In this document: piece after piece, positions 1 to 6,510 of the stretch
Position numbering within the stretch: the first letter of the stretch is position 1
How the letters are laid out: every line of letters starts with the position of its first letter
NCBI GenBank assembly: GCA_016790765.1
Contig: JAEUMZ010000076.1
Span: 1 to 37,327, forward strand
Length of the DNA: 37,327 nt
Source of the DNA: Betaproteobacteria bacterium
GTDB lineage: Bacteria > Pseudomonadota > Gammaproteobacteria > Burkholderiales > Usitatibacteraceae
Reading direction: 5' to 3'
Notes under the pieces: model-generated
Seen by the model: only the letters and a program-made list of their open reading frames with translations
Database searches by the model: none
What the model was told of the DNA's origin: nothing
Translations under genes and position numbers: made by a program

Positions 1-294
1 GCCGTGATAGCGGCCCTTCAGGAACTGGCCCACGTATCGATCGCCATTCTCGAGCGTGAGGTCGCCCTGGCCGCTGAACATGCCGTCGGCAAACCCGCCC
101 ACATAGACCTTGCCCCCGGGCCACTCGGCGCGCCCGGTGCCGTGCATCACGCCGTTGCGAATCTCGCCCACATAGCGCGCACCATCGGGGGTGATGGCGT
201 CCGGCGTGGAAGGTGGGGACCCAAGAGCCCACAGCGGCAAGGCGGCACAGGCAGCCAAAACGAACCCGGTGGCGGCAAGACGCATGGGCGGCAT
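1..294 (-). CDS. MORN-repeat exported protein (partial, 5' end only)
   Basis: The reading frame runs off the left edge, so only about 98 N-terminal residues are visible. The first ~25 residues look like a Sec signal peptide (basic start MRLAATG, then an Ala/Leu-rich core). From about residue 40 there are successive MORN-type repeats, recognisable as ARYVGEIRNGVMHGTG, KVYVGGFADGMFSGQG and DRYVGQFLKGRYHG. MORN repeats form beta-hairpin arrays and in bacteria often occur in secreted or envelope proteins of unknown role, so no specific function can be given. Two in-frame ATGs exist (294 and 285); neither has a strong ribosome binding site. The gene points the same way as the next one but is separated from it by a gap. 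Confidence 0.75.
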   Translation of the reverse strand, partial: MPPMRLAATGFVLAACAALPLWALGSPPSTPDAITPDGARYVGEIRNGVMHGTGRAEWPGGKVYVGGFADGMFSGQGDLTLENGDRYVGQFLKGRYHG

Positions 295-377
295 CCAGTC
301 AACTCGATGCACGCCAGTATGCCGCGCATTTGTGGCCAAAGCGTGGCGGCACGCGGTGGCGTGCGCACGGCGTGCCG

Positions 378-986
378 TTACTTGACGCTGTAGCCCTTGC
401 CAGACATGCAGGCGGCCACGTCCTTCACCCAATCCGCCTTCTTGACCGCGCCTGCGCCGGGTGCGCTGGGTTCGTAGCCGGTGTTCTTGATCCCGGCGCG
501 CTCGCAGTCGATGCGGTCGAACGACTGCTGCGTCATGGATTGGCCGCGCGTGGGGGTGATCGCCAATTCGTCGGTCGGCGATTTTTCCTGCCGCACGTAC
601 ACGGGGGTCGGGCCGGCGCGGCGCGGGTCCCGATCGGTGTGCGCGTCCTCGTCCCACTCCTCCAACTCGCGGTTGACGTAGAAACGCGATTCACTGATCG
701 GCACCATCGGTACGGAAATTCCGCCATGGCGCCCCCAATAGCCGATCGACAACGCCGGGCTTCCCCACCACCAGGGGAATCCCCAACTGGGTCCGAGGTA
801 GACGGAACCGCTCCAGCGGCGCGGGTGATGACCGTGGTGCCGGACGCCCGCGTGGCCGGCGCGGTGCACCGGTGCGGACTTGACGCCCGGCGCGCCGGCG
901 GCCTGGACGGGCGCGGACCCTGCACCCGCGACCAGCAGCAGCGTTGCCGCCGCAGCCAGCAACGGACCCCTTGCAAAATTGTTCAT
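378..986 (-). CDS. Exported protein of unknown function
   Basis: A 202-residue protein with a clear N-terminal signal peptide (MNNFARG followed by an Ala/Leu core, likely cut after VQA). The mature part starts with a His/Arg-rich stretch, then an aromatic Trp/Gly/Tyr segment (around residues 60-85, with WWWGSP), an acidic EEWDEDAHTD region, and a C-terminal module with two cysteines (IDCERAG ... CMSGKGYSVK). The short CMxxKGY ending recurs in many small periplasmic proteins or lipoproteins of proteobacteria, but I cannot name the family. The ATG at 986 is preceded by GGAGG at good spacing. It lies 29 bp behind the cytochrome c peroxidase gene on the same strand, so it is probably the last gene of that operon. 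Confidence 0.8.
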   Translation of the reverse strand: MNNFARGPLLAAAATLLLVAGAGSAPVQAAGAPGVKSAPVHRAGHAGVRHHGHHPRRWSGSVYLGPSWGFPWWWGSPALSIGYWGRHGGISVPMVPISESRFYVNRELEEWDEDAHTDRDPRRAGPTPVYVRQEKSPTDELAITPTRGQSMTQQSFDRIDCERAGIKNTGYEPSAPGAGAVKKADWVKDVAACMSGKGYSVK

Positions 987-1015
987 GCGACCTCCTGCAC
1001 AGTCACAAATCGATG

Positions 1016-2281
1016 CTACTCCGGTTTGGCAACGGCCGTGGCCCGCTCGATGGTGGTCGAATCGAGCGTGGCGAGAAACGCCACCAAGGCGGCCGCCTCC
1101 TTGTCCGACAACTTCAACGGCAAAAGTTCCGAGCCCATCACGTGGCCCTGCACGATGCGCCGCTCCGCCGGCAGCGATTCGGGCGCCTCGGCGTAGTGCG
1201 CGATCACGCGCGCCAGACTGGCCAGCTGACCGGCGTGCATGTACGGCGCGCGCGTGGCCACGCCGCGCAGGCCGGGCGTCTTGAACGCACGCTTGAGCAA
1301 CGGGTCGCCGTGGACGATGAACCGCAACTCCCGGCATTGCGCGGGTTGGGCGTCGCTGAACGCGCCCAGGCAATTGAACTCGTCGGCCAACGCCTCGTCC
1401 GCGCCCAGGTAGCGGCCCAGGTCCGGGCGGCCCGGCTCGCGCGGCGGCACGCGCGTGGAATGAAAATAGTGGTCCGTCATCAGCGGCCCGGTGTGGCAGG
1501 TGTTGCAGCGGCCGCGGCCGATGAACAGCGCCAGTCCGGTTTCCTCTTCGCGGGTCAGGCGTTCGCTTTCGTCCAACCGGGGCTTGCCGCGCACCAGCGC
1601 CTCGGCATAGCGGTCGAAACGCGACGGCGTGTGCACCAGCGTGCGCTCATACGCGGCGATGGCCTTGCCGAGGTTGGCGAACACGCGTGAAACCGCCAAC
1701 TGCACTGTCTTGTCCAGCGCGCGCCATGCCACGCGCTCGGCGGTCGTTCCCTTCGGGCCGGCGTCGCGCGGCACGTTGGACAAGTCCGGCAAAGGCCCGA
1801 ACACGGCCTCGTATTCCGCCCGGTAATGTTCTGCCACCAGGTGCGCGTACAGCGCACGCGTTCCGCCGTGTTCCCTTGCATCCTCCAGCGGCGCCAGCGC
1901 CTGCGCCCAGAGGCTGTCCTTGCGGCCGTCCCAAAAGAACCAGGCGTTGTGTGCGACATGGGCCAGCGGCTGCGTGCGGCGCGGCGTCTCACCGATCGCG
2001 CGGCCGCGCGGCTTGCCATCCTGGAACTGGAAGGCGGGTTGATGGCATGTCGCACAGGACACGTTGCCCGGCTTCGAAAAGCGCTCGTCGAAGAACAGTT
2101 CCTTGCCCAGCGCAATCGCCCGCGGGTCGCGCTCATGCCGGTTGGACGCATCCGCCGGCGCAGCGGGCACCTGCGACAGGCGCATGGACGCGATGGTGTC
2201 GAGATCCGCAGGACTCCACGGCGCCTGGGCGTGCACGGTGCCTGCGAACACCATGCCCAGTGCAATCCACCCCGCGCGCAT
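1016..2281 (-). CDS. Di-heme cytochrome c peroxidase / MauG family protein
   Basis: A 421-residue periplasmic protein with a signal peptide ending at HAQA (residues 16-20). Two c-type heme sites are present: CATCH at 76-80 and CNTCH at 259-263. The motif FFDERFSKPGNVSCATC and the C-terminal TPGLRGVATRAPYMHAGQ (about 335-352) are characteristic of the bacterial di-heme peroxidase/MauG superfamily. Such enzymes reduce hydrogen peroxide with electrons from cytochromes or carry out protein oxidations; the sequence alone does not decide which. The start ATG lies 3 bp behind the stop of the upstream YtkA-like lipoprotein gene, which implies translational coupling. Length is normal to slightly long for the family. 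Confidence 0.9.
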   Translation of the reverse strand: MRAGWIALGMVFAGTVHAQAPWSPADLDTIASMRLSQVPAAPADASNRHERDPRAIALGKELFFDERFSKPGNVSCATCHQPAFQFQDGKPRGRAIGETPRRTQPLAHVAHNAWFFWDGRKDSLWAQALAPLEDAREHGGTRALYAHLVAEHYRAEYEAVFGPLPDLSNVPRDAGPKGTTAERVAWRALDKTVQLAVSRVFANLGKAIAAYERTLVHTPSRFDRYAEALVRGKPRLDESERLTREEETGLALFIGRGRCNTCHTGPLMTDHYFHSTRVPPREPGRPDLGRYLGADEALADEFNCLGAFSDAQPAQCRELRFIVHGDPLLKRAFKTPGLRGVATRAPYMHAGQLASLARVIAHYAEAPESLPAERRIVQGHVMGSELLPLKLSDKEAAALVAFLATLDSTTIERATAVAKPE

Positions 2282-2284
2282 GCC

Positions 2285-2710
2285 CTACCTCGCCTTCGGC
2301 AACGCGACCATCCAGTTGAAATAGGCGAAGTCCTCGGTGCCGTTGGCCTGGATCGCCACGATCAGTTCCCAGTGGCCCGGCATGTTGAACTTCATGCCCT
2401 CCACGCGGTACAGCCCGGGGGCCGTCTCGCCCACCGTGATCGGTCGCGTCGGCAGGCCGTGACCATGCCCCGGCATGCCGCCATTCAGGTACACCAACCC
2501 TTTCGCGATCGGCGTGCCGTCCGGCGTCATGAGCCGGATCGACCAGTCGTGAATCTGGTGCACGGCCGGCTCCGGAACCGGCGCCACCAGCGCAACGCGG
2601 AACTTGCCCTCCTTGGTGAGCTTGTCGAGCGACAGGTCCAAGGCGGTCGGCGCGCTCGCACATGCCGCCAACAGGCCCACGACCGGAAAGAGAACGTATT
2701 TGCGCCACAT
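2285..2710 (-). CDS. YtkA/FixH-like lipoprotein
   Basis: A 141-residue protein beginning MWRKYVLFPVVGLLAAC, with a lipobox (LAAC) at residues 14-17, so it is probably a membrane-anchored lipoprotein. The body matches the YtkA-like beta-sandwich pattern: DWSIRLMTPDGTPI, then MPGHGHGLPTRP, then PGLYRVEGMKFNMPGHWEL. Proteins of this type are found beside copper proteins, cytochrome oxidases and di-heme peroxidases, and the conserved His/Met residues suggest metal or redox chemistry, though no reaction is known. It is the first gene of the operon with the di-heme peroxidase (3 bp gap). The ATG at 2710 was preferred over an upstream in-frame start because it puts the lipobox at the usual position. 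Confidence 0.8.
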   Translation of the reverse strand: MWRKYVLFPVVGLLAACASAPTALDLSLDKLTKEGKFRVALVAPVPEPAVHQIHDWSIRLMTPDGTPIAKGLVYLNGGMPGHGHGLPTRPITVGETAPGLYRVEGMKFNMPGHWELIVAIQANGTEDFAYFNWMVALPKAR

Positions 2711-2767
2711 GCCTTGAGTTTGCCTGAAAGCCGGTGCGCCGGAACACCTGGTGCGGCATTCGGTCGA

Positions 2768-2835
2768 CAAACCCCAGCACGGGCGCGCCGATCAGGCCAA
2801 AACCTGCCCGGTCGCCGCACCCGTGCTGGGGTTTC
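2768..2835. repeat. 68-bp dispersed palindromic element, copy A
   Basis: The arms AAACCCCAGCACGGG (2769-2783) and CCCGTGCTGGGGTTT (2820-2834) are perfect reverse complements, with further partial pairing inside. It aligns without gaps to three other 68-bp copies in this window (14323, 28196, 36314). This copy sits in the divergent spacer between the YtkA-like operon and the nucleotidyltransferase/MNIO operon. Confidence 0.85.
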
Positions 2836-2840
2836 GCACG

Positions 2841-2892
2841 TGTCACGCATGTCACAAAACGGAAACACGACCGGCGCATCATCGGCCACAAT
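2841..2892 (+). promoter_or_regulatory. Candidate promoter/operator of the MNIO operon
   Basis: The hexamer TGTCAC occurs twice, at 2841-2846 and 2850-2855, separated by GCA, a spacing that could form a direct-repeat operator. Further down, CACAAT at 2887-2892 resembles a -10 element and would give a short leader ending in the strong AAGGAGGT ribosome binding site at 2903-2910. GGAAAC at 2861-2866 could alternatively be a -35 of an ECF sigma factor. None of these is certain. Confidence 0.3.
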
Positions 2893-2913
2893 AAGAAAAA
2901 CAAGGAGGTAGAG

Positions 2914-3681
2914 ATGCAAAACAACAATAGCAATGCTTCTCCCGCAACCGCCCCCGCAAGCCTGGAACCGGCGGTCCAAAGTGCGCTCGATGATTTCGTC
3001 GAGGCCTGCCAGGCGTCGTTCCGCGGCGAGCTCGCATCCATCGTGCTGTTCGGATCCGCGGCCGAGGGCCGCCTGCGCGCCACCTCGGACGTCAACGTGA
3101 TCGTGGTCCTGAAACAGTTCGACAAGGCCGGCGCCGACCGGTTGCGCGACCCGCTGCGCTTCGCCAAGGCTGCGGTGGATCTCAATGCCATGTTCGTGCT
3201 GCAGGACGAGCTGGGCGCGGCGATGGAAGCCTTCGCGCTCAAGTTTGCCGACATTGCGCACCGGCATCGCGTGCTGTTCGGCGCCGACCCGTTCGTGAAC
3301 GTGGCCCTGCCGCGCGACGCGCTCATCCGGCGGCTGAAGCAGGTGCTGCTCAACATGCAGATCCGCGCGCGGGAACGCTACATCCTGCTCTCGCCGCGCG
3401 AGGAGCAGCTGATCCGCTTCATCGCCGACAGCGCCGGGCCGCTGCGCGCGGCCGCGGTGTCGTTGGCCGAGCTCGAAGGCAAGCCCTCGCCGGAAAGCCC
3501 CAAGGCCGCGCTCGAGTCCTTCGTGGCGGGCCTGAACGATCCCGAACTGGCCGCTTCGCTGCACGCCTTGTCGGTGGCGCGCGAGACACAGGCACTCGAT
3601 GCCGGCACGTCCGGCCCGGTGGCCATGGCCCTCATGCTCCTCATCGGCCGCCTGCGCGAACGCGTGGAGGCGCTGCAATGA
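2914..3681 (+). CDS. Nucleotidyltransferase-fold protein with altered active site
   Basis: A 255-residue protein, predicted cytoplasmic. Residues ~40-70 carry the Pol-beta-type nucleotidyltransferase signature: VLFGSAAEGRLRATSDVNVI, i.e. hG-S-x(9)-S-D-x-N. In active MNT/KNT-type enzymes the last position is a second metal-binding Asp (SDxD); here it is Asn. A later VDLN at about residue 90 sits where the third acidic residue is expected. The rest is alpha-helical and resembles no substrate domain I can name. The ATG at 2914 follows a near-perfect AAGGAGGT. The stop overlaps the next start (ATGA at 3678-3681), so the gene is coupled to the TIGR04222-type protein. It may be a regulatory or binding protein rather than an active transferase; that is inference. 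Confidence 0.8.
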   Translation: MQNNNSNASPATAPASLEPAVQSALDDFVEACQASFRGELASIVLFGSAAEGRLRATSDVNVIVVLKQFDKAGADRLRDPLRFAKAAVDLNAMFVLQDELGAAMEAFALKFADIAHRHRVLFGADPFVNVALPRDALIRRLKQVLLNMQIRARERYILLSPREEQLIRFIADSAGPLRAAAVSLAELEGKPSPESPKAALESFVAGLNDPELAASLHALSVARETQALDAGTSGPVAMALMLLIGRLRERVEALQ

Positions 3682-4535
3682 ACCCGTTCGCCCTGCACGG
3701 ATTCTCGTTCCTGTTCTTCTACATCGGCTTGGGCGTGGTCACGCTGGTGGCGTTGCGCTATTGGTTCCGCATCAGCGAGCCCGCGCCCTCGGACATGCCG
3801 CGTTTCAACGACCCCTACCTCATTGCCTACCTGCGCGGCGGCGAGGAGGAGGCGATCCGGGTCACCACCATCTCGCTGGCCGACCGCGGCCTGCTGGTGT
3901 TCGAGGGCGACCAGCTCAAGCGCGCAAGCAACGATCGCGACCTCGCCCAGCGCGACATCGAGCGCGCCGTGCTGCAGGCGTTCGCAAAGCCGGCAAGCGG
4001 CAGTGCTGCGCTGACGGACAAAGGCGCACGCCGCGCCTGCGAGGCGTACAAGAAGGCACTGATCAAGACCGGCCTGATGGCGGGGCCGGCGGTGTATTCG
4101 AAACGCCTGGTGTCGGTCGGCGTCGCGGCCGTCATCCTGATGGGCACGGCCGGCTACAAAGTGCAGCTCGCCCTGTCGCAGGGGCGCCACAACGTCGGTT
4201 TCCTGATCATGCTCGCATTGCTGTTTGCTGCCATCCTGATCGGCGTCTGGCGCATGCGGCGCACCGGCGCCGGGGACGCCGCGGTGGCGGACATGAAGCA
4301 GCTGTTCAAGCGCCTGAAGGACCGCGCCAAGACGCTCAAGAGCGGCGGGCAGACCAATGAACTGGCGATGCTGCTCGGCGTCTTTGGCTTGACGGCGCTG
4401 TCCGCCTCGGCGTTTCCGATGATCGACAGAATCTATCCGACGCCCCGGGCGGACAGCGGGTCCTCGTGCAGCAGCTCAAGCAGTTGCAGTTCCAGTTGCG
4501 GGGGAGGCTGCGGGGGTGGAGGCTGCGGTGGATGA
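3678..4535 (+). CDS. TIGR04222-type membrane protein with Ser/Cys/Gly-rich C-terminal tail
   Basis: A 285-residue protein with predicted membrane segments at about 8-27, 144-161, 173-190 and possibly 229-247. A soluble domain (about 40-135) contains NDPYLIAYLRGGEEEAIRVT and a helical LTDKGARRACEAYKKALIK stretch, which matches the TIGR04222 family as I know it. The last 25 or so residues are low-complexity Ser/Cys then Gly/Cys, with cysteines at 264, 270, 274, 278 and 283 and the ending GGGCGGGGCGG. Such tails are typical of this family. The gene overlaps the upstream gene by 4 bp, and its last codons overlap the start of the DUF692/MNIO gene. I infer that the tail is the likely substrate of that oxidase; this is not demonstrated. 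Confidence 0.85.
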   Translation: MNPFALHGFSFLFFYIGLGVVTLVALRYWFRISEPAPSDMPRFNDPYLIAYLRGGEEEAIRVTTISLADRGLLVFEGDQLKRASNDRDLAQRDIERAVLQAFAKPASGSAALTDKGARRACEAYKKALIKTGLMAGPAVYSKRLVSVGVAAVILMGTAGYKVQLALSQGRHNVGFLIMLALLFAAILIGVWRMRRTGAGDAAVADMKQLFKRLKDRAKTLKSGGQTNELAMLLGVFGLTALSASAFPMIDRIYPTPRADSGSSCSSSSSCSSSCGGGCGGGGCGG

Positions 4536-5502
4536 TCCCCTGGGCGCCTTCGTGCGCGATCGAGTCGCAGGTGGGGAACCCGACCGTGTCGCAGGTGGGG
4601 AGCCCGATCGCGTCGCAGGTGGGGAACCCGACCGTGTCGGGTTGGGCTGGCGCGGCGACCTCGCCGCCGGCATCTTCGCCCACCTCGATCGCATCGACCT
4701 GGTCGAGCTCATTGCCGATGACTACTTCAAGGCCGATGCGAAGACTTTGCGACCGCTGCAGTTGCTGTCCTCGCAGGTGCCCCTCACGCTGCACGGCGTG
4801 GCCATGGGCCTGGCGGGCAGCGAACCGGTGGACGATGCGCGCCTCCTTGCCATGGGGCGGCTCATCGACGCGCTCAAGCCCGAGTCCTGGTCCGAGCACC
4901 TCGCGTTCGTGCGATCGGGCGGCTTCGAGATCGGCCACCTGGCCGCGCCGCCCCGGCGTGAATCGAACGTGGCGGCAGCCATCGCCAACATCGAACGCGC
5001 CACGCGCGTCATCGCCGCTGCGCCGCGCCTCGAGAACATCGCCACCCTGGTGGAACCGCCGGGCAGCCCCTTAAGCGAGCCGGCGTGGACCGGCACGATC
5101 CTCGACGGCGCCGGGGCGCCCATGCTGCTGGACCTGCACAACCTGTATGCCAACGCGCGCAACACCGGCCAATCGCCTGAGGCGCTGCTCGCGGCCATGC
5201 CGCTGGCGCGCGTGCAAGGCGTCCACCTGTCCGGCGGCCACTGGATCGACGAACCGGCGATGAGCGGCCGCACGGCCGGGCAGCGCCTGCTCGATGACCA
5301 TGTGCACGACGTGCCCGAAGACGTGTTCGGCCTGCTCGCGGTATTGGCGGCACGCGTGCCGCAGCCGCTCGAGGTCATTATCGAGCGCGATGGTGCGTAT
5401 CCGGATTTCGACGTCCTGCTCGGGCAGGTTGACGCGGCGCGCGCGGCGCTGGCGCGCGGTCGCGCACATCGTCATCCGGCAACGCTGAAGGCCGCTGCAT
5501 GA
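4516..5502 (+). CDS. DUF692 multinuclear non-heme iron oxidase (MNIO; MbnB/TglH/BufB family)
   Basis: A 328-residue protein. From residue ~41 the DUF692 TIM-barrel pattern is complete: VGLGWR, VELIADDYF (family ENYM-like), LTLHGVAMGL (His93), SEHLAFV (His128), LENIATLV (Glu173), LLDLHNLY (Asp206, Asn209), GVHLSGGHW (His237), LLDDHVHD (260-264) and EVIIERDG (Glu290). These correspond to the family's metal-ligand motifs. Known members install thiooxazoles, oxazolones or related groups on peptide cysteines using two or three irons and oxygen. The start is a GTG at 4516 or 4528; each has a GGAGG 5-8 bp upstream. Residues ~16-40 are a three-unit repeat (RVAGGEPD) outside the usual domain. It is coupled to the upstream TIGR04222-type gene and the downstream small gene. 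Confidence 0.9.
   Translation: MEAAVDDPLGAFVRDRVAGGEPDRVAGGEPDRVAGGEPDRVGLGWRGDLAAGIFAHLDRIDLVELIADDYFKADAKTLRPLQLLSSQVPLTLHGVAMGLAGSEPVDDARLLAMGRLIDALKPESWSEHLAFVRSGGFEIGHLAAPPRRESNVAAAIANIERATRVIAAAPRLENIATLVEPPGSPLSEPAWTGTILDGAGAPMLLDLHNLYANARNTGQSPEALLAAMPLARVQGVHLSGGHWIDEPAMSGRTAGQRLLDDHVHDVPEDVFGLLAVLAARVPQPLEVIIERDGAYPDFDVLLGQVDAARAALARGRAHRHPATLKAAA
4561..4640 (+). repeat. 24-bp tandem repeat, 3.3 copies, inside the MNIO gene
   Basis: Units at 4561-4584, 4585-4608 and 4609-4632 differ at only a few third-codon positions and are followed by a partial unit. They encode RVAGGEPD three times near the N-terminus of the MNIO, ahead of the conserved barrel. As a multiple of 3, copy-number change would not shift the frame. 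Confidence 0.9.
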
Positions 5503-5723
5503 GCGCATTGCTCGAAGCCTTCCTCGCGCGCCTCTACGCGGACGAACACGCGTTGTCGATGTTCCTGCGCGATCCGGAGGCCGCGATGGACGGCGCCGGA
5601 TTGGTCGAGGCCGACCGTGCCGCAATGCGCGCGGCGGACTTGGTGGGGCTCAGGATGGCGGCGAAGAGTTATGCGAACAAACGTGCCGGCCGTGGCAAGC
5701 CGGCCAAGGCGTCCGGGCACTAG
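5499..5723 (+). CDS. Small helical protein of the MNIO operon, possible partner protein
   Basis: A 74-residue protein, ATGA-coupled to the MNIO gene (overlap at 5499-5502). It reads as two or three helices: LLEAFLARLYADEHALSMFL, then DPEAAMDGAGL, then DRAAMRAADLVGLRMAAKSY, with a basic tail (KRAGRGKPAK). The pattern 'LARLY-x-D-x(4)-FL-x-DP-x(6)-AGL' resembles small helical proteins and domains of the LigA/Nif11-like kind. It has no cysteine, so it is not itself an obvious cysteine substrate. MNIO enzymes usually act with a partner protein that presents the substrate (MbnC, TglI, BufC); position and coupling make this a candidate, by inference only. It ends 7 bp before the convergent DUF3667 gene. 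Confidence 0.75.
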   Translation: MSALLEAFLARLYADEHALSMFLRDPEAAMDGAGLVEADRAAMRAADLVGLRMAAKSYANKRAGRGKPAKASGH

Positions 5724-5730
5724 TTCCAAT

Positions 5731-6510
5731 TCACGAGCGGGCCCCGCCCGAGAGCCCGCCGCAGGCGGCCTGCAATCGCGCGTACAGGGAATGAATCGCG
5801 GCGATGATCGCGAACGTGGTCAACTGGGTCAGAAACGCCACGCCAACCCCGCGCACGAACGACCACGCGCGGTGGCCGGCGTAGAACTGGCTTGATGCAA
5901 AGCCGAAATACAGCATCCAGACCACCAGGTACACCGCCACCAGCGCGGGCGGTGCCGCGATCAACCAGATCGGCATCACCACCCCGACGAAGAACACCGA
6001 GCGAAAACTCGACGTGTAGGCAGCCAGCACGAGGTGCTCCACATAGTGCAGGCGCTGGCCCCAGAACAGCAGCGTGGCCCACAGCGCCAGCAGCGGCACC
6101 TGCAACAGGATGACCAGGTTGACGTTGCGGCTGAGGAACTGGCTGACCGCGCTTTTCGGTCCGAACCCGCCGCCCATGAAGTTGGTCGACACCATGATCA
6201 GCGAGGCCACGCCCACCACCACGACCAGCAAAGTGAACGGATTGAAGTAGCGCTTGCGCTGGCCCTCGATGAACTCTCGCGCGATGCGCCCCGGCCGCAC
6301 CGCCAGGCCCTTCAACACCGCAAACGCACCGCGATCGACGTGCGCGAACGCATGCAGAAGGTCGTGCGCGATCTCGTGCGCAGTCAGCCGGTGCGTGGCC
6401 GCCTTCTGGCCGCAGACGGGGCAGAAGGCGTGACTGGCGTCGCGCGGCGCGCGGCAGTTCAGGCAGTGGGTGGTGGGGAAGTCCATCGTTGAGAGTGATT
6501 CAATAGTCAT
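5731..6510 (-). CDS. DUF3667 zinc-ribbon membrane protein
   Basis: About 259 residues. The N-terminus has a zinc-ribbon of four cysteines (CLNC ... FCPVCGQ), followed by the DUF3667 signature: HRLTAHEIAHDLLHAFAHVD, then RGAFAVLKGLAVRPGRIARE and GQRKRYFNPF. Four or five hydrophobic segments follow, so it is an integral inner-membrane protein. The family has no established function. The ATG at 6510 overlaps the last 11 bp of dnaE (shared ATGACTATTGA), suggesting translational coupling; ATG 6486 just before the zinc ribbon is the alternative. It runs convergently towards the MNIO operon with a 7-bp gap. Confidence 0.85.
   Translation of the reverse strand: MTIESLSTMDFPTTHCLNCRAPRDASHAFCPVCGQKAATHRLTAHEIAHDLLHAFAHVDRGAFAVLKGLAVRPGRIAREFIEGQRKRYFNPFTLLVVVVGVASLIMVSTNFMGGGFGPKSAVSQFLSRNVNLVILLQVPLLALWATLLFWGQRLHYVEHLVLAAYTSSFRSVFFVGVVMPIWLIAAPPALVAVYLVVWMLYFGFASSQFYAGHRAWSFVRGVGVAFLTQLTTFAIIAAIHSLYARLQAACGGLSGGARS

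Noticed and set aside
3678..4535. The Cys-rich tail protein as a bufferin (BufA-type) precursor.
   Set aside because: Bufferin precursors are short exported peptides with a signal sequence; this is a 285-residue multi-pass membrane protein with a TIGR04222-type domain.
4561..4640. Possible CRISPR-like array.
   Set aside because: The 24-bp units are directly adjacent without spacers and in frame with the MNIO gene; it is a coding tandem repeat.
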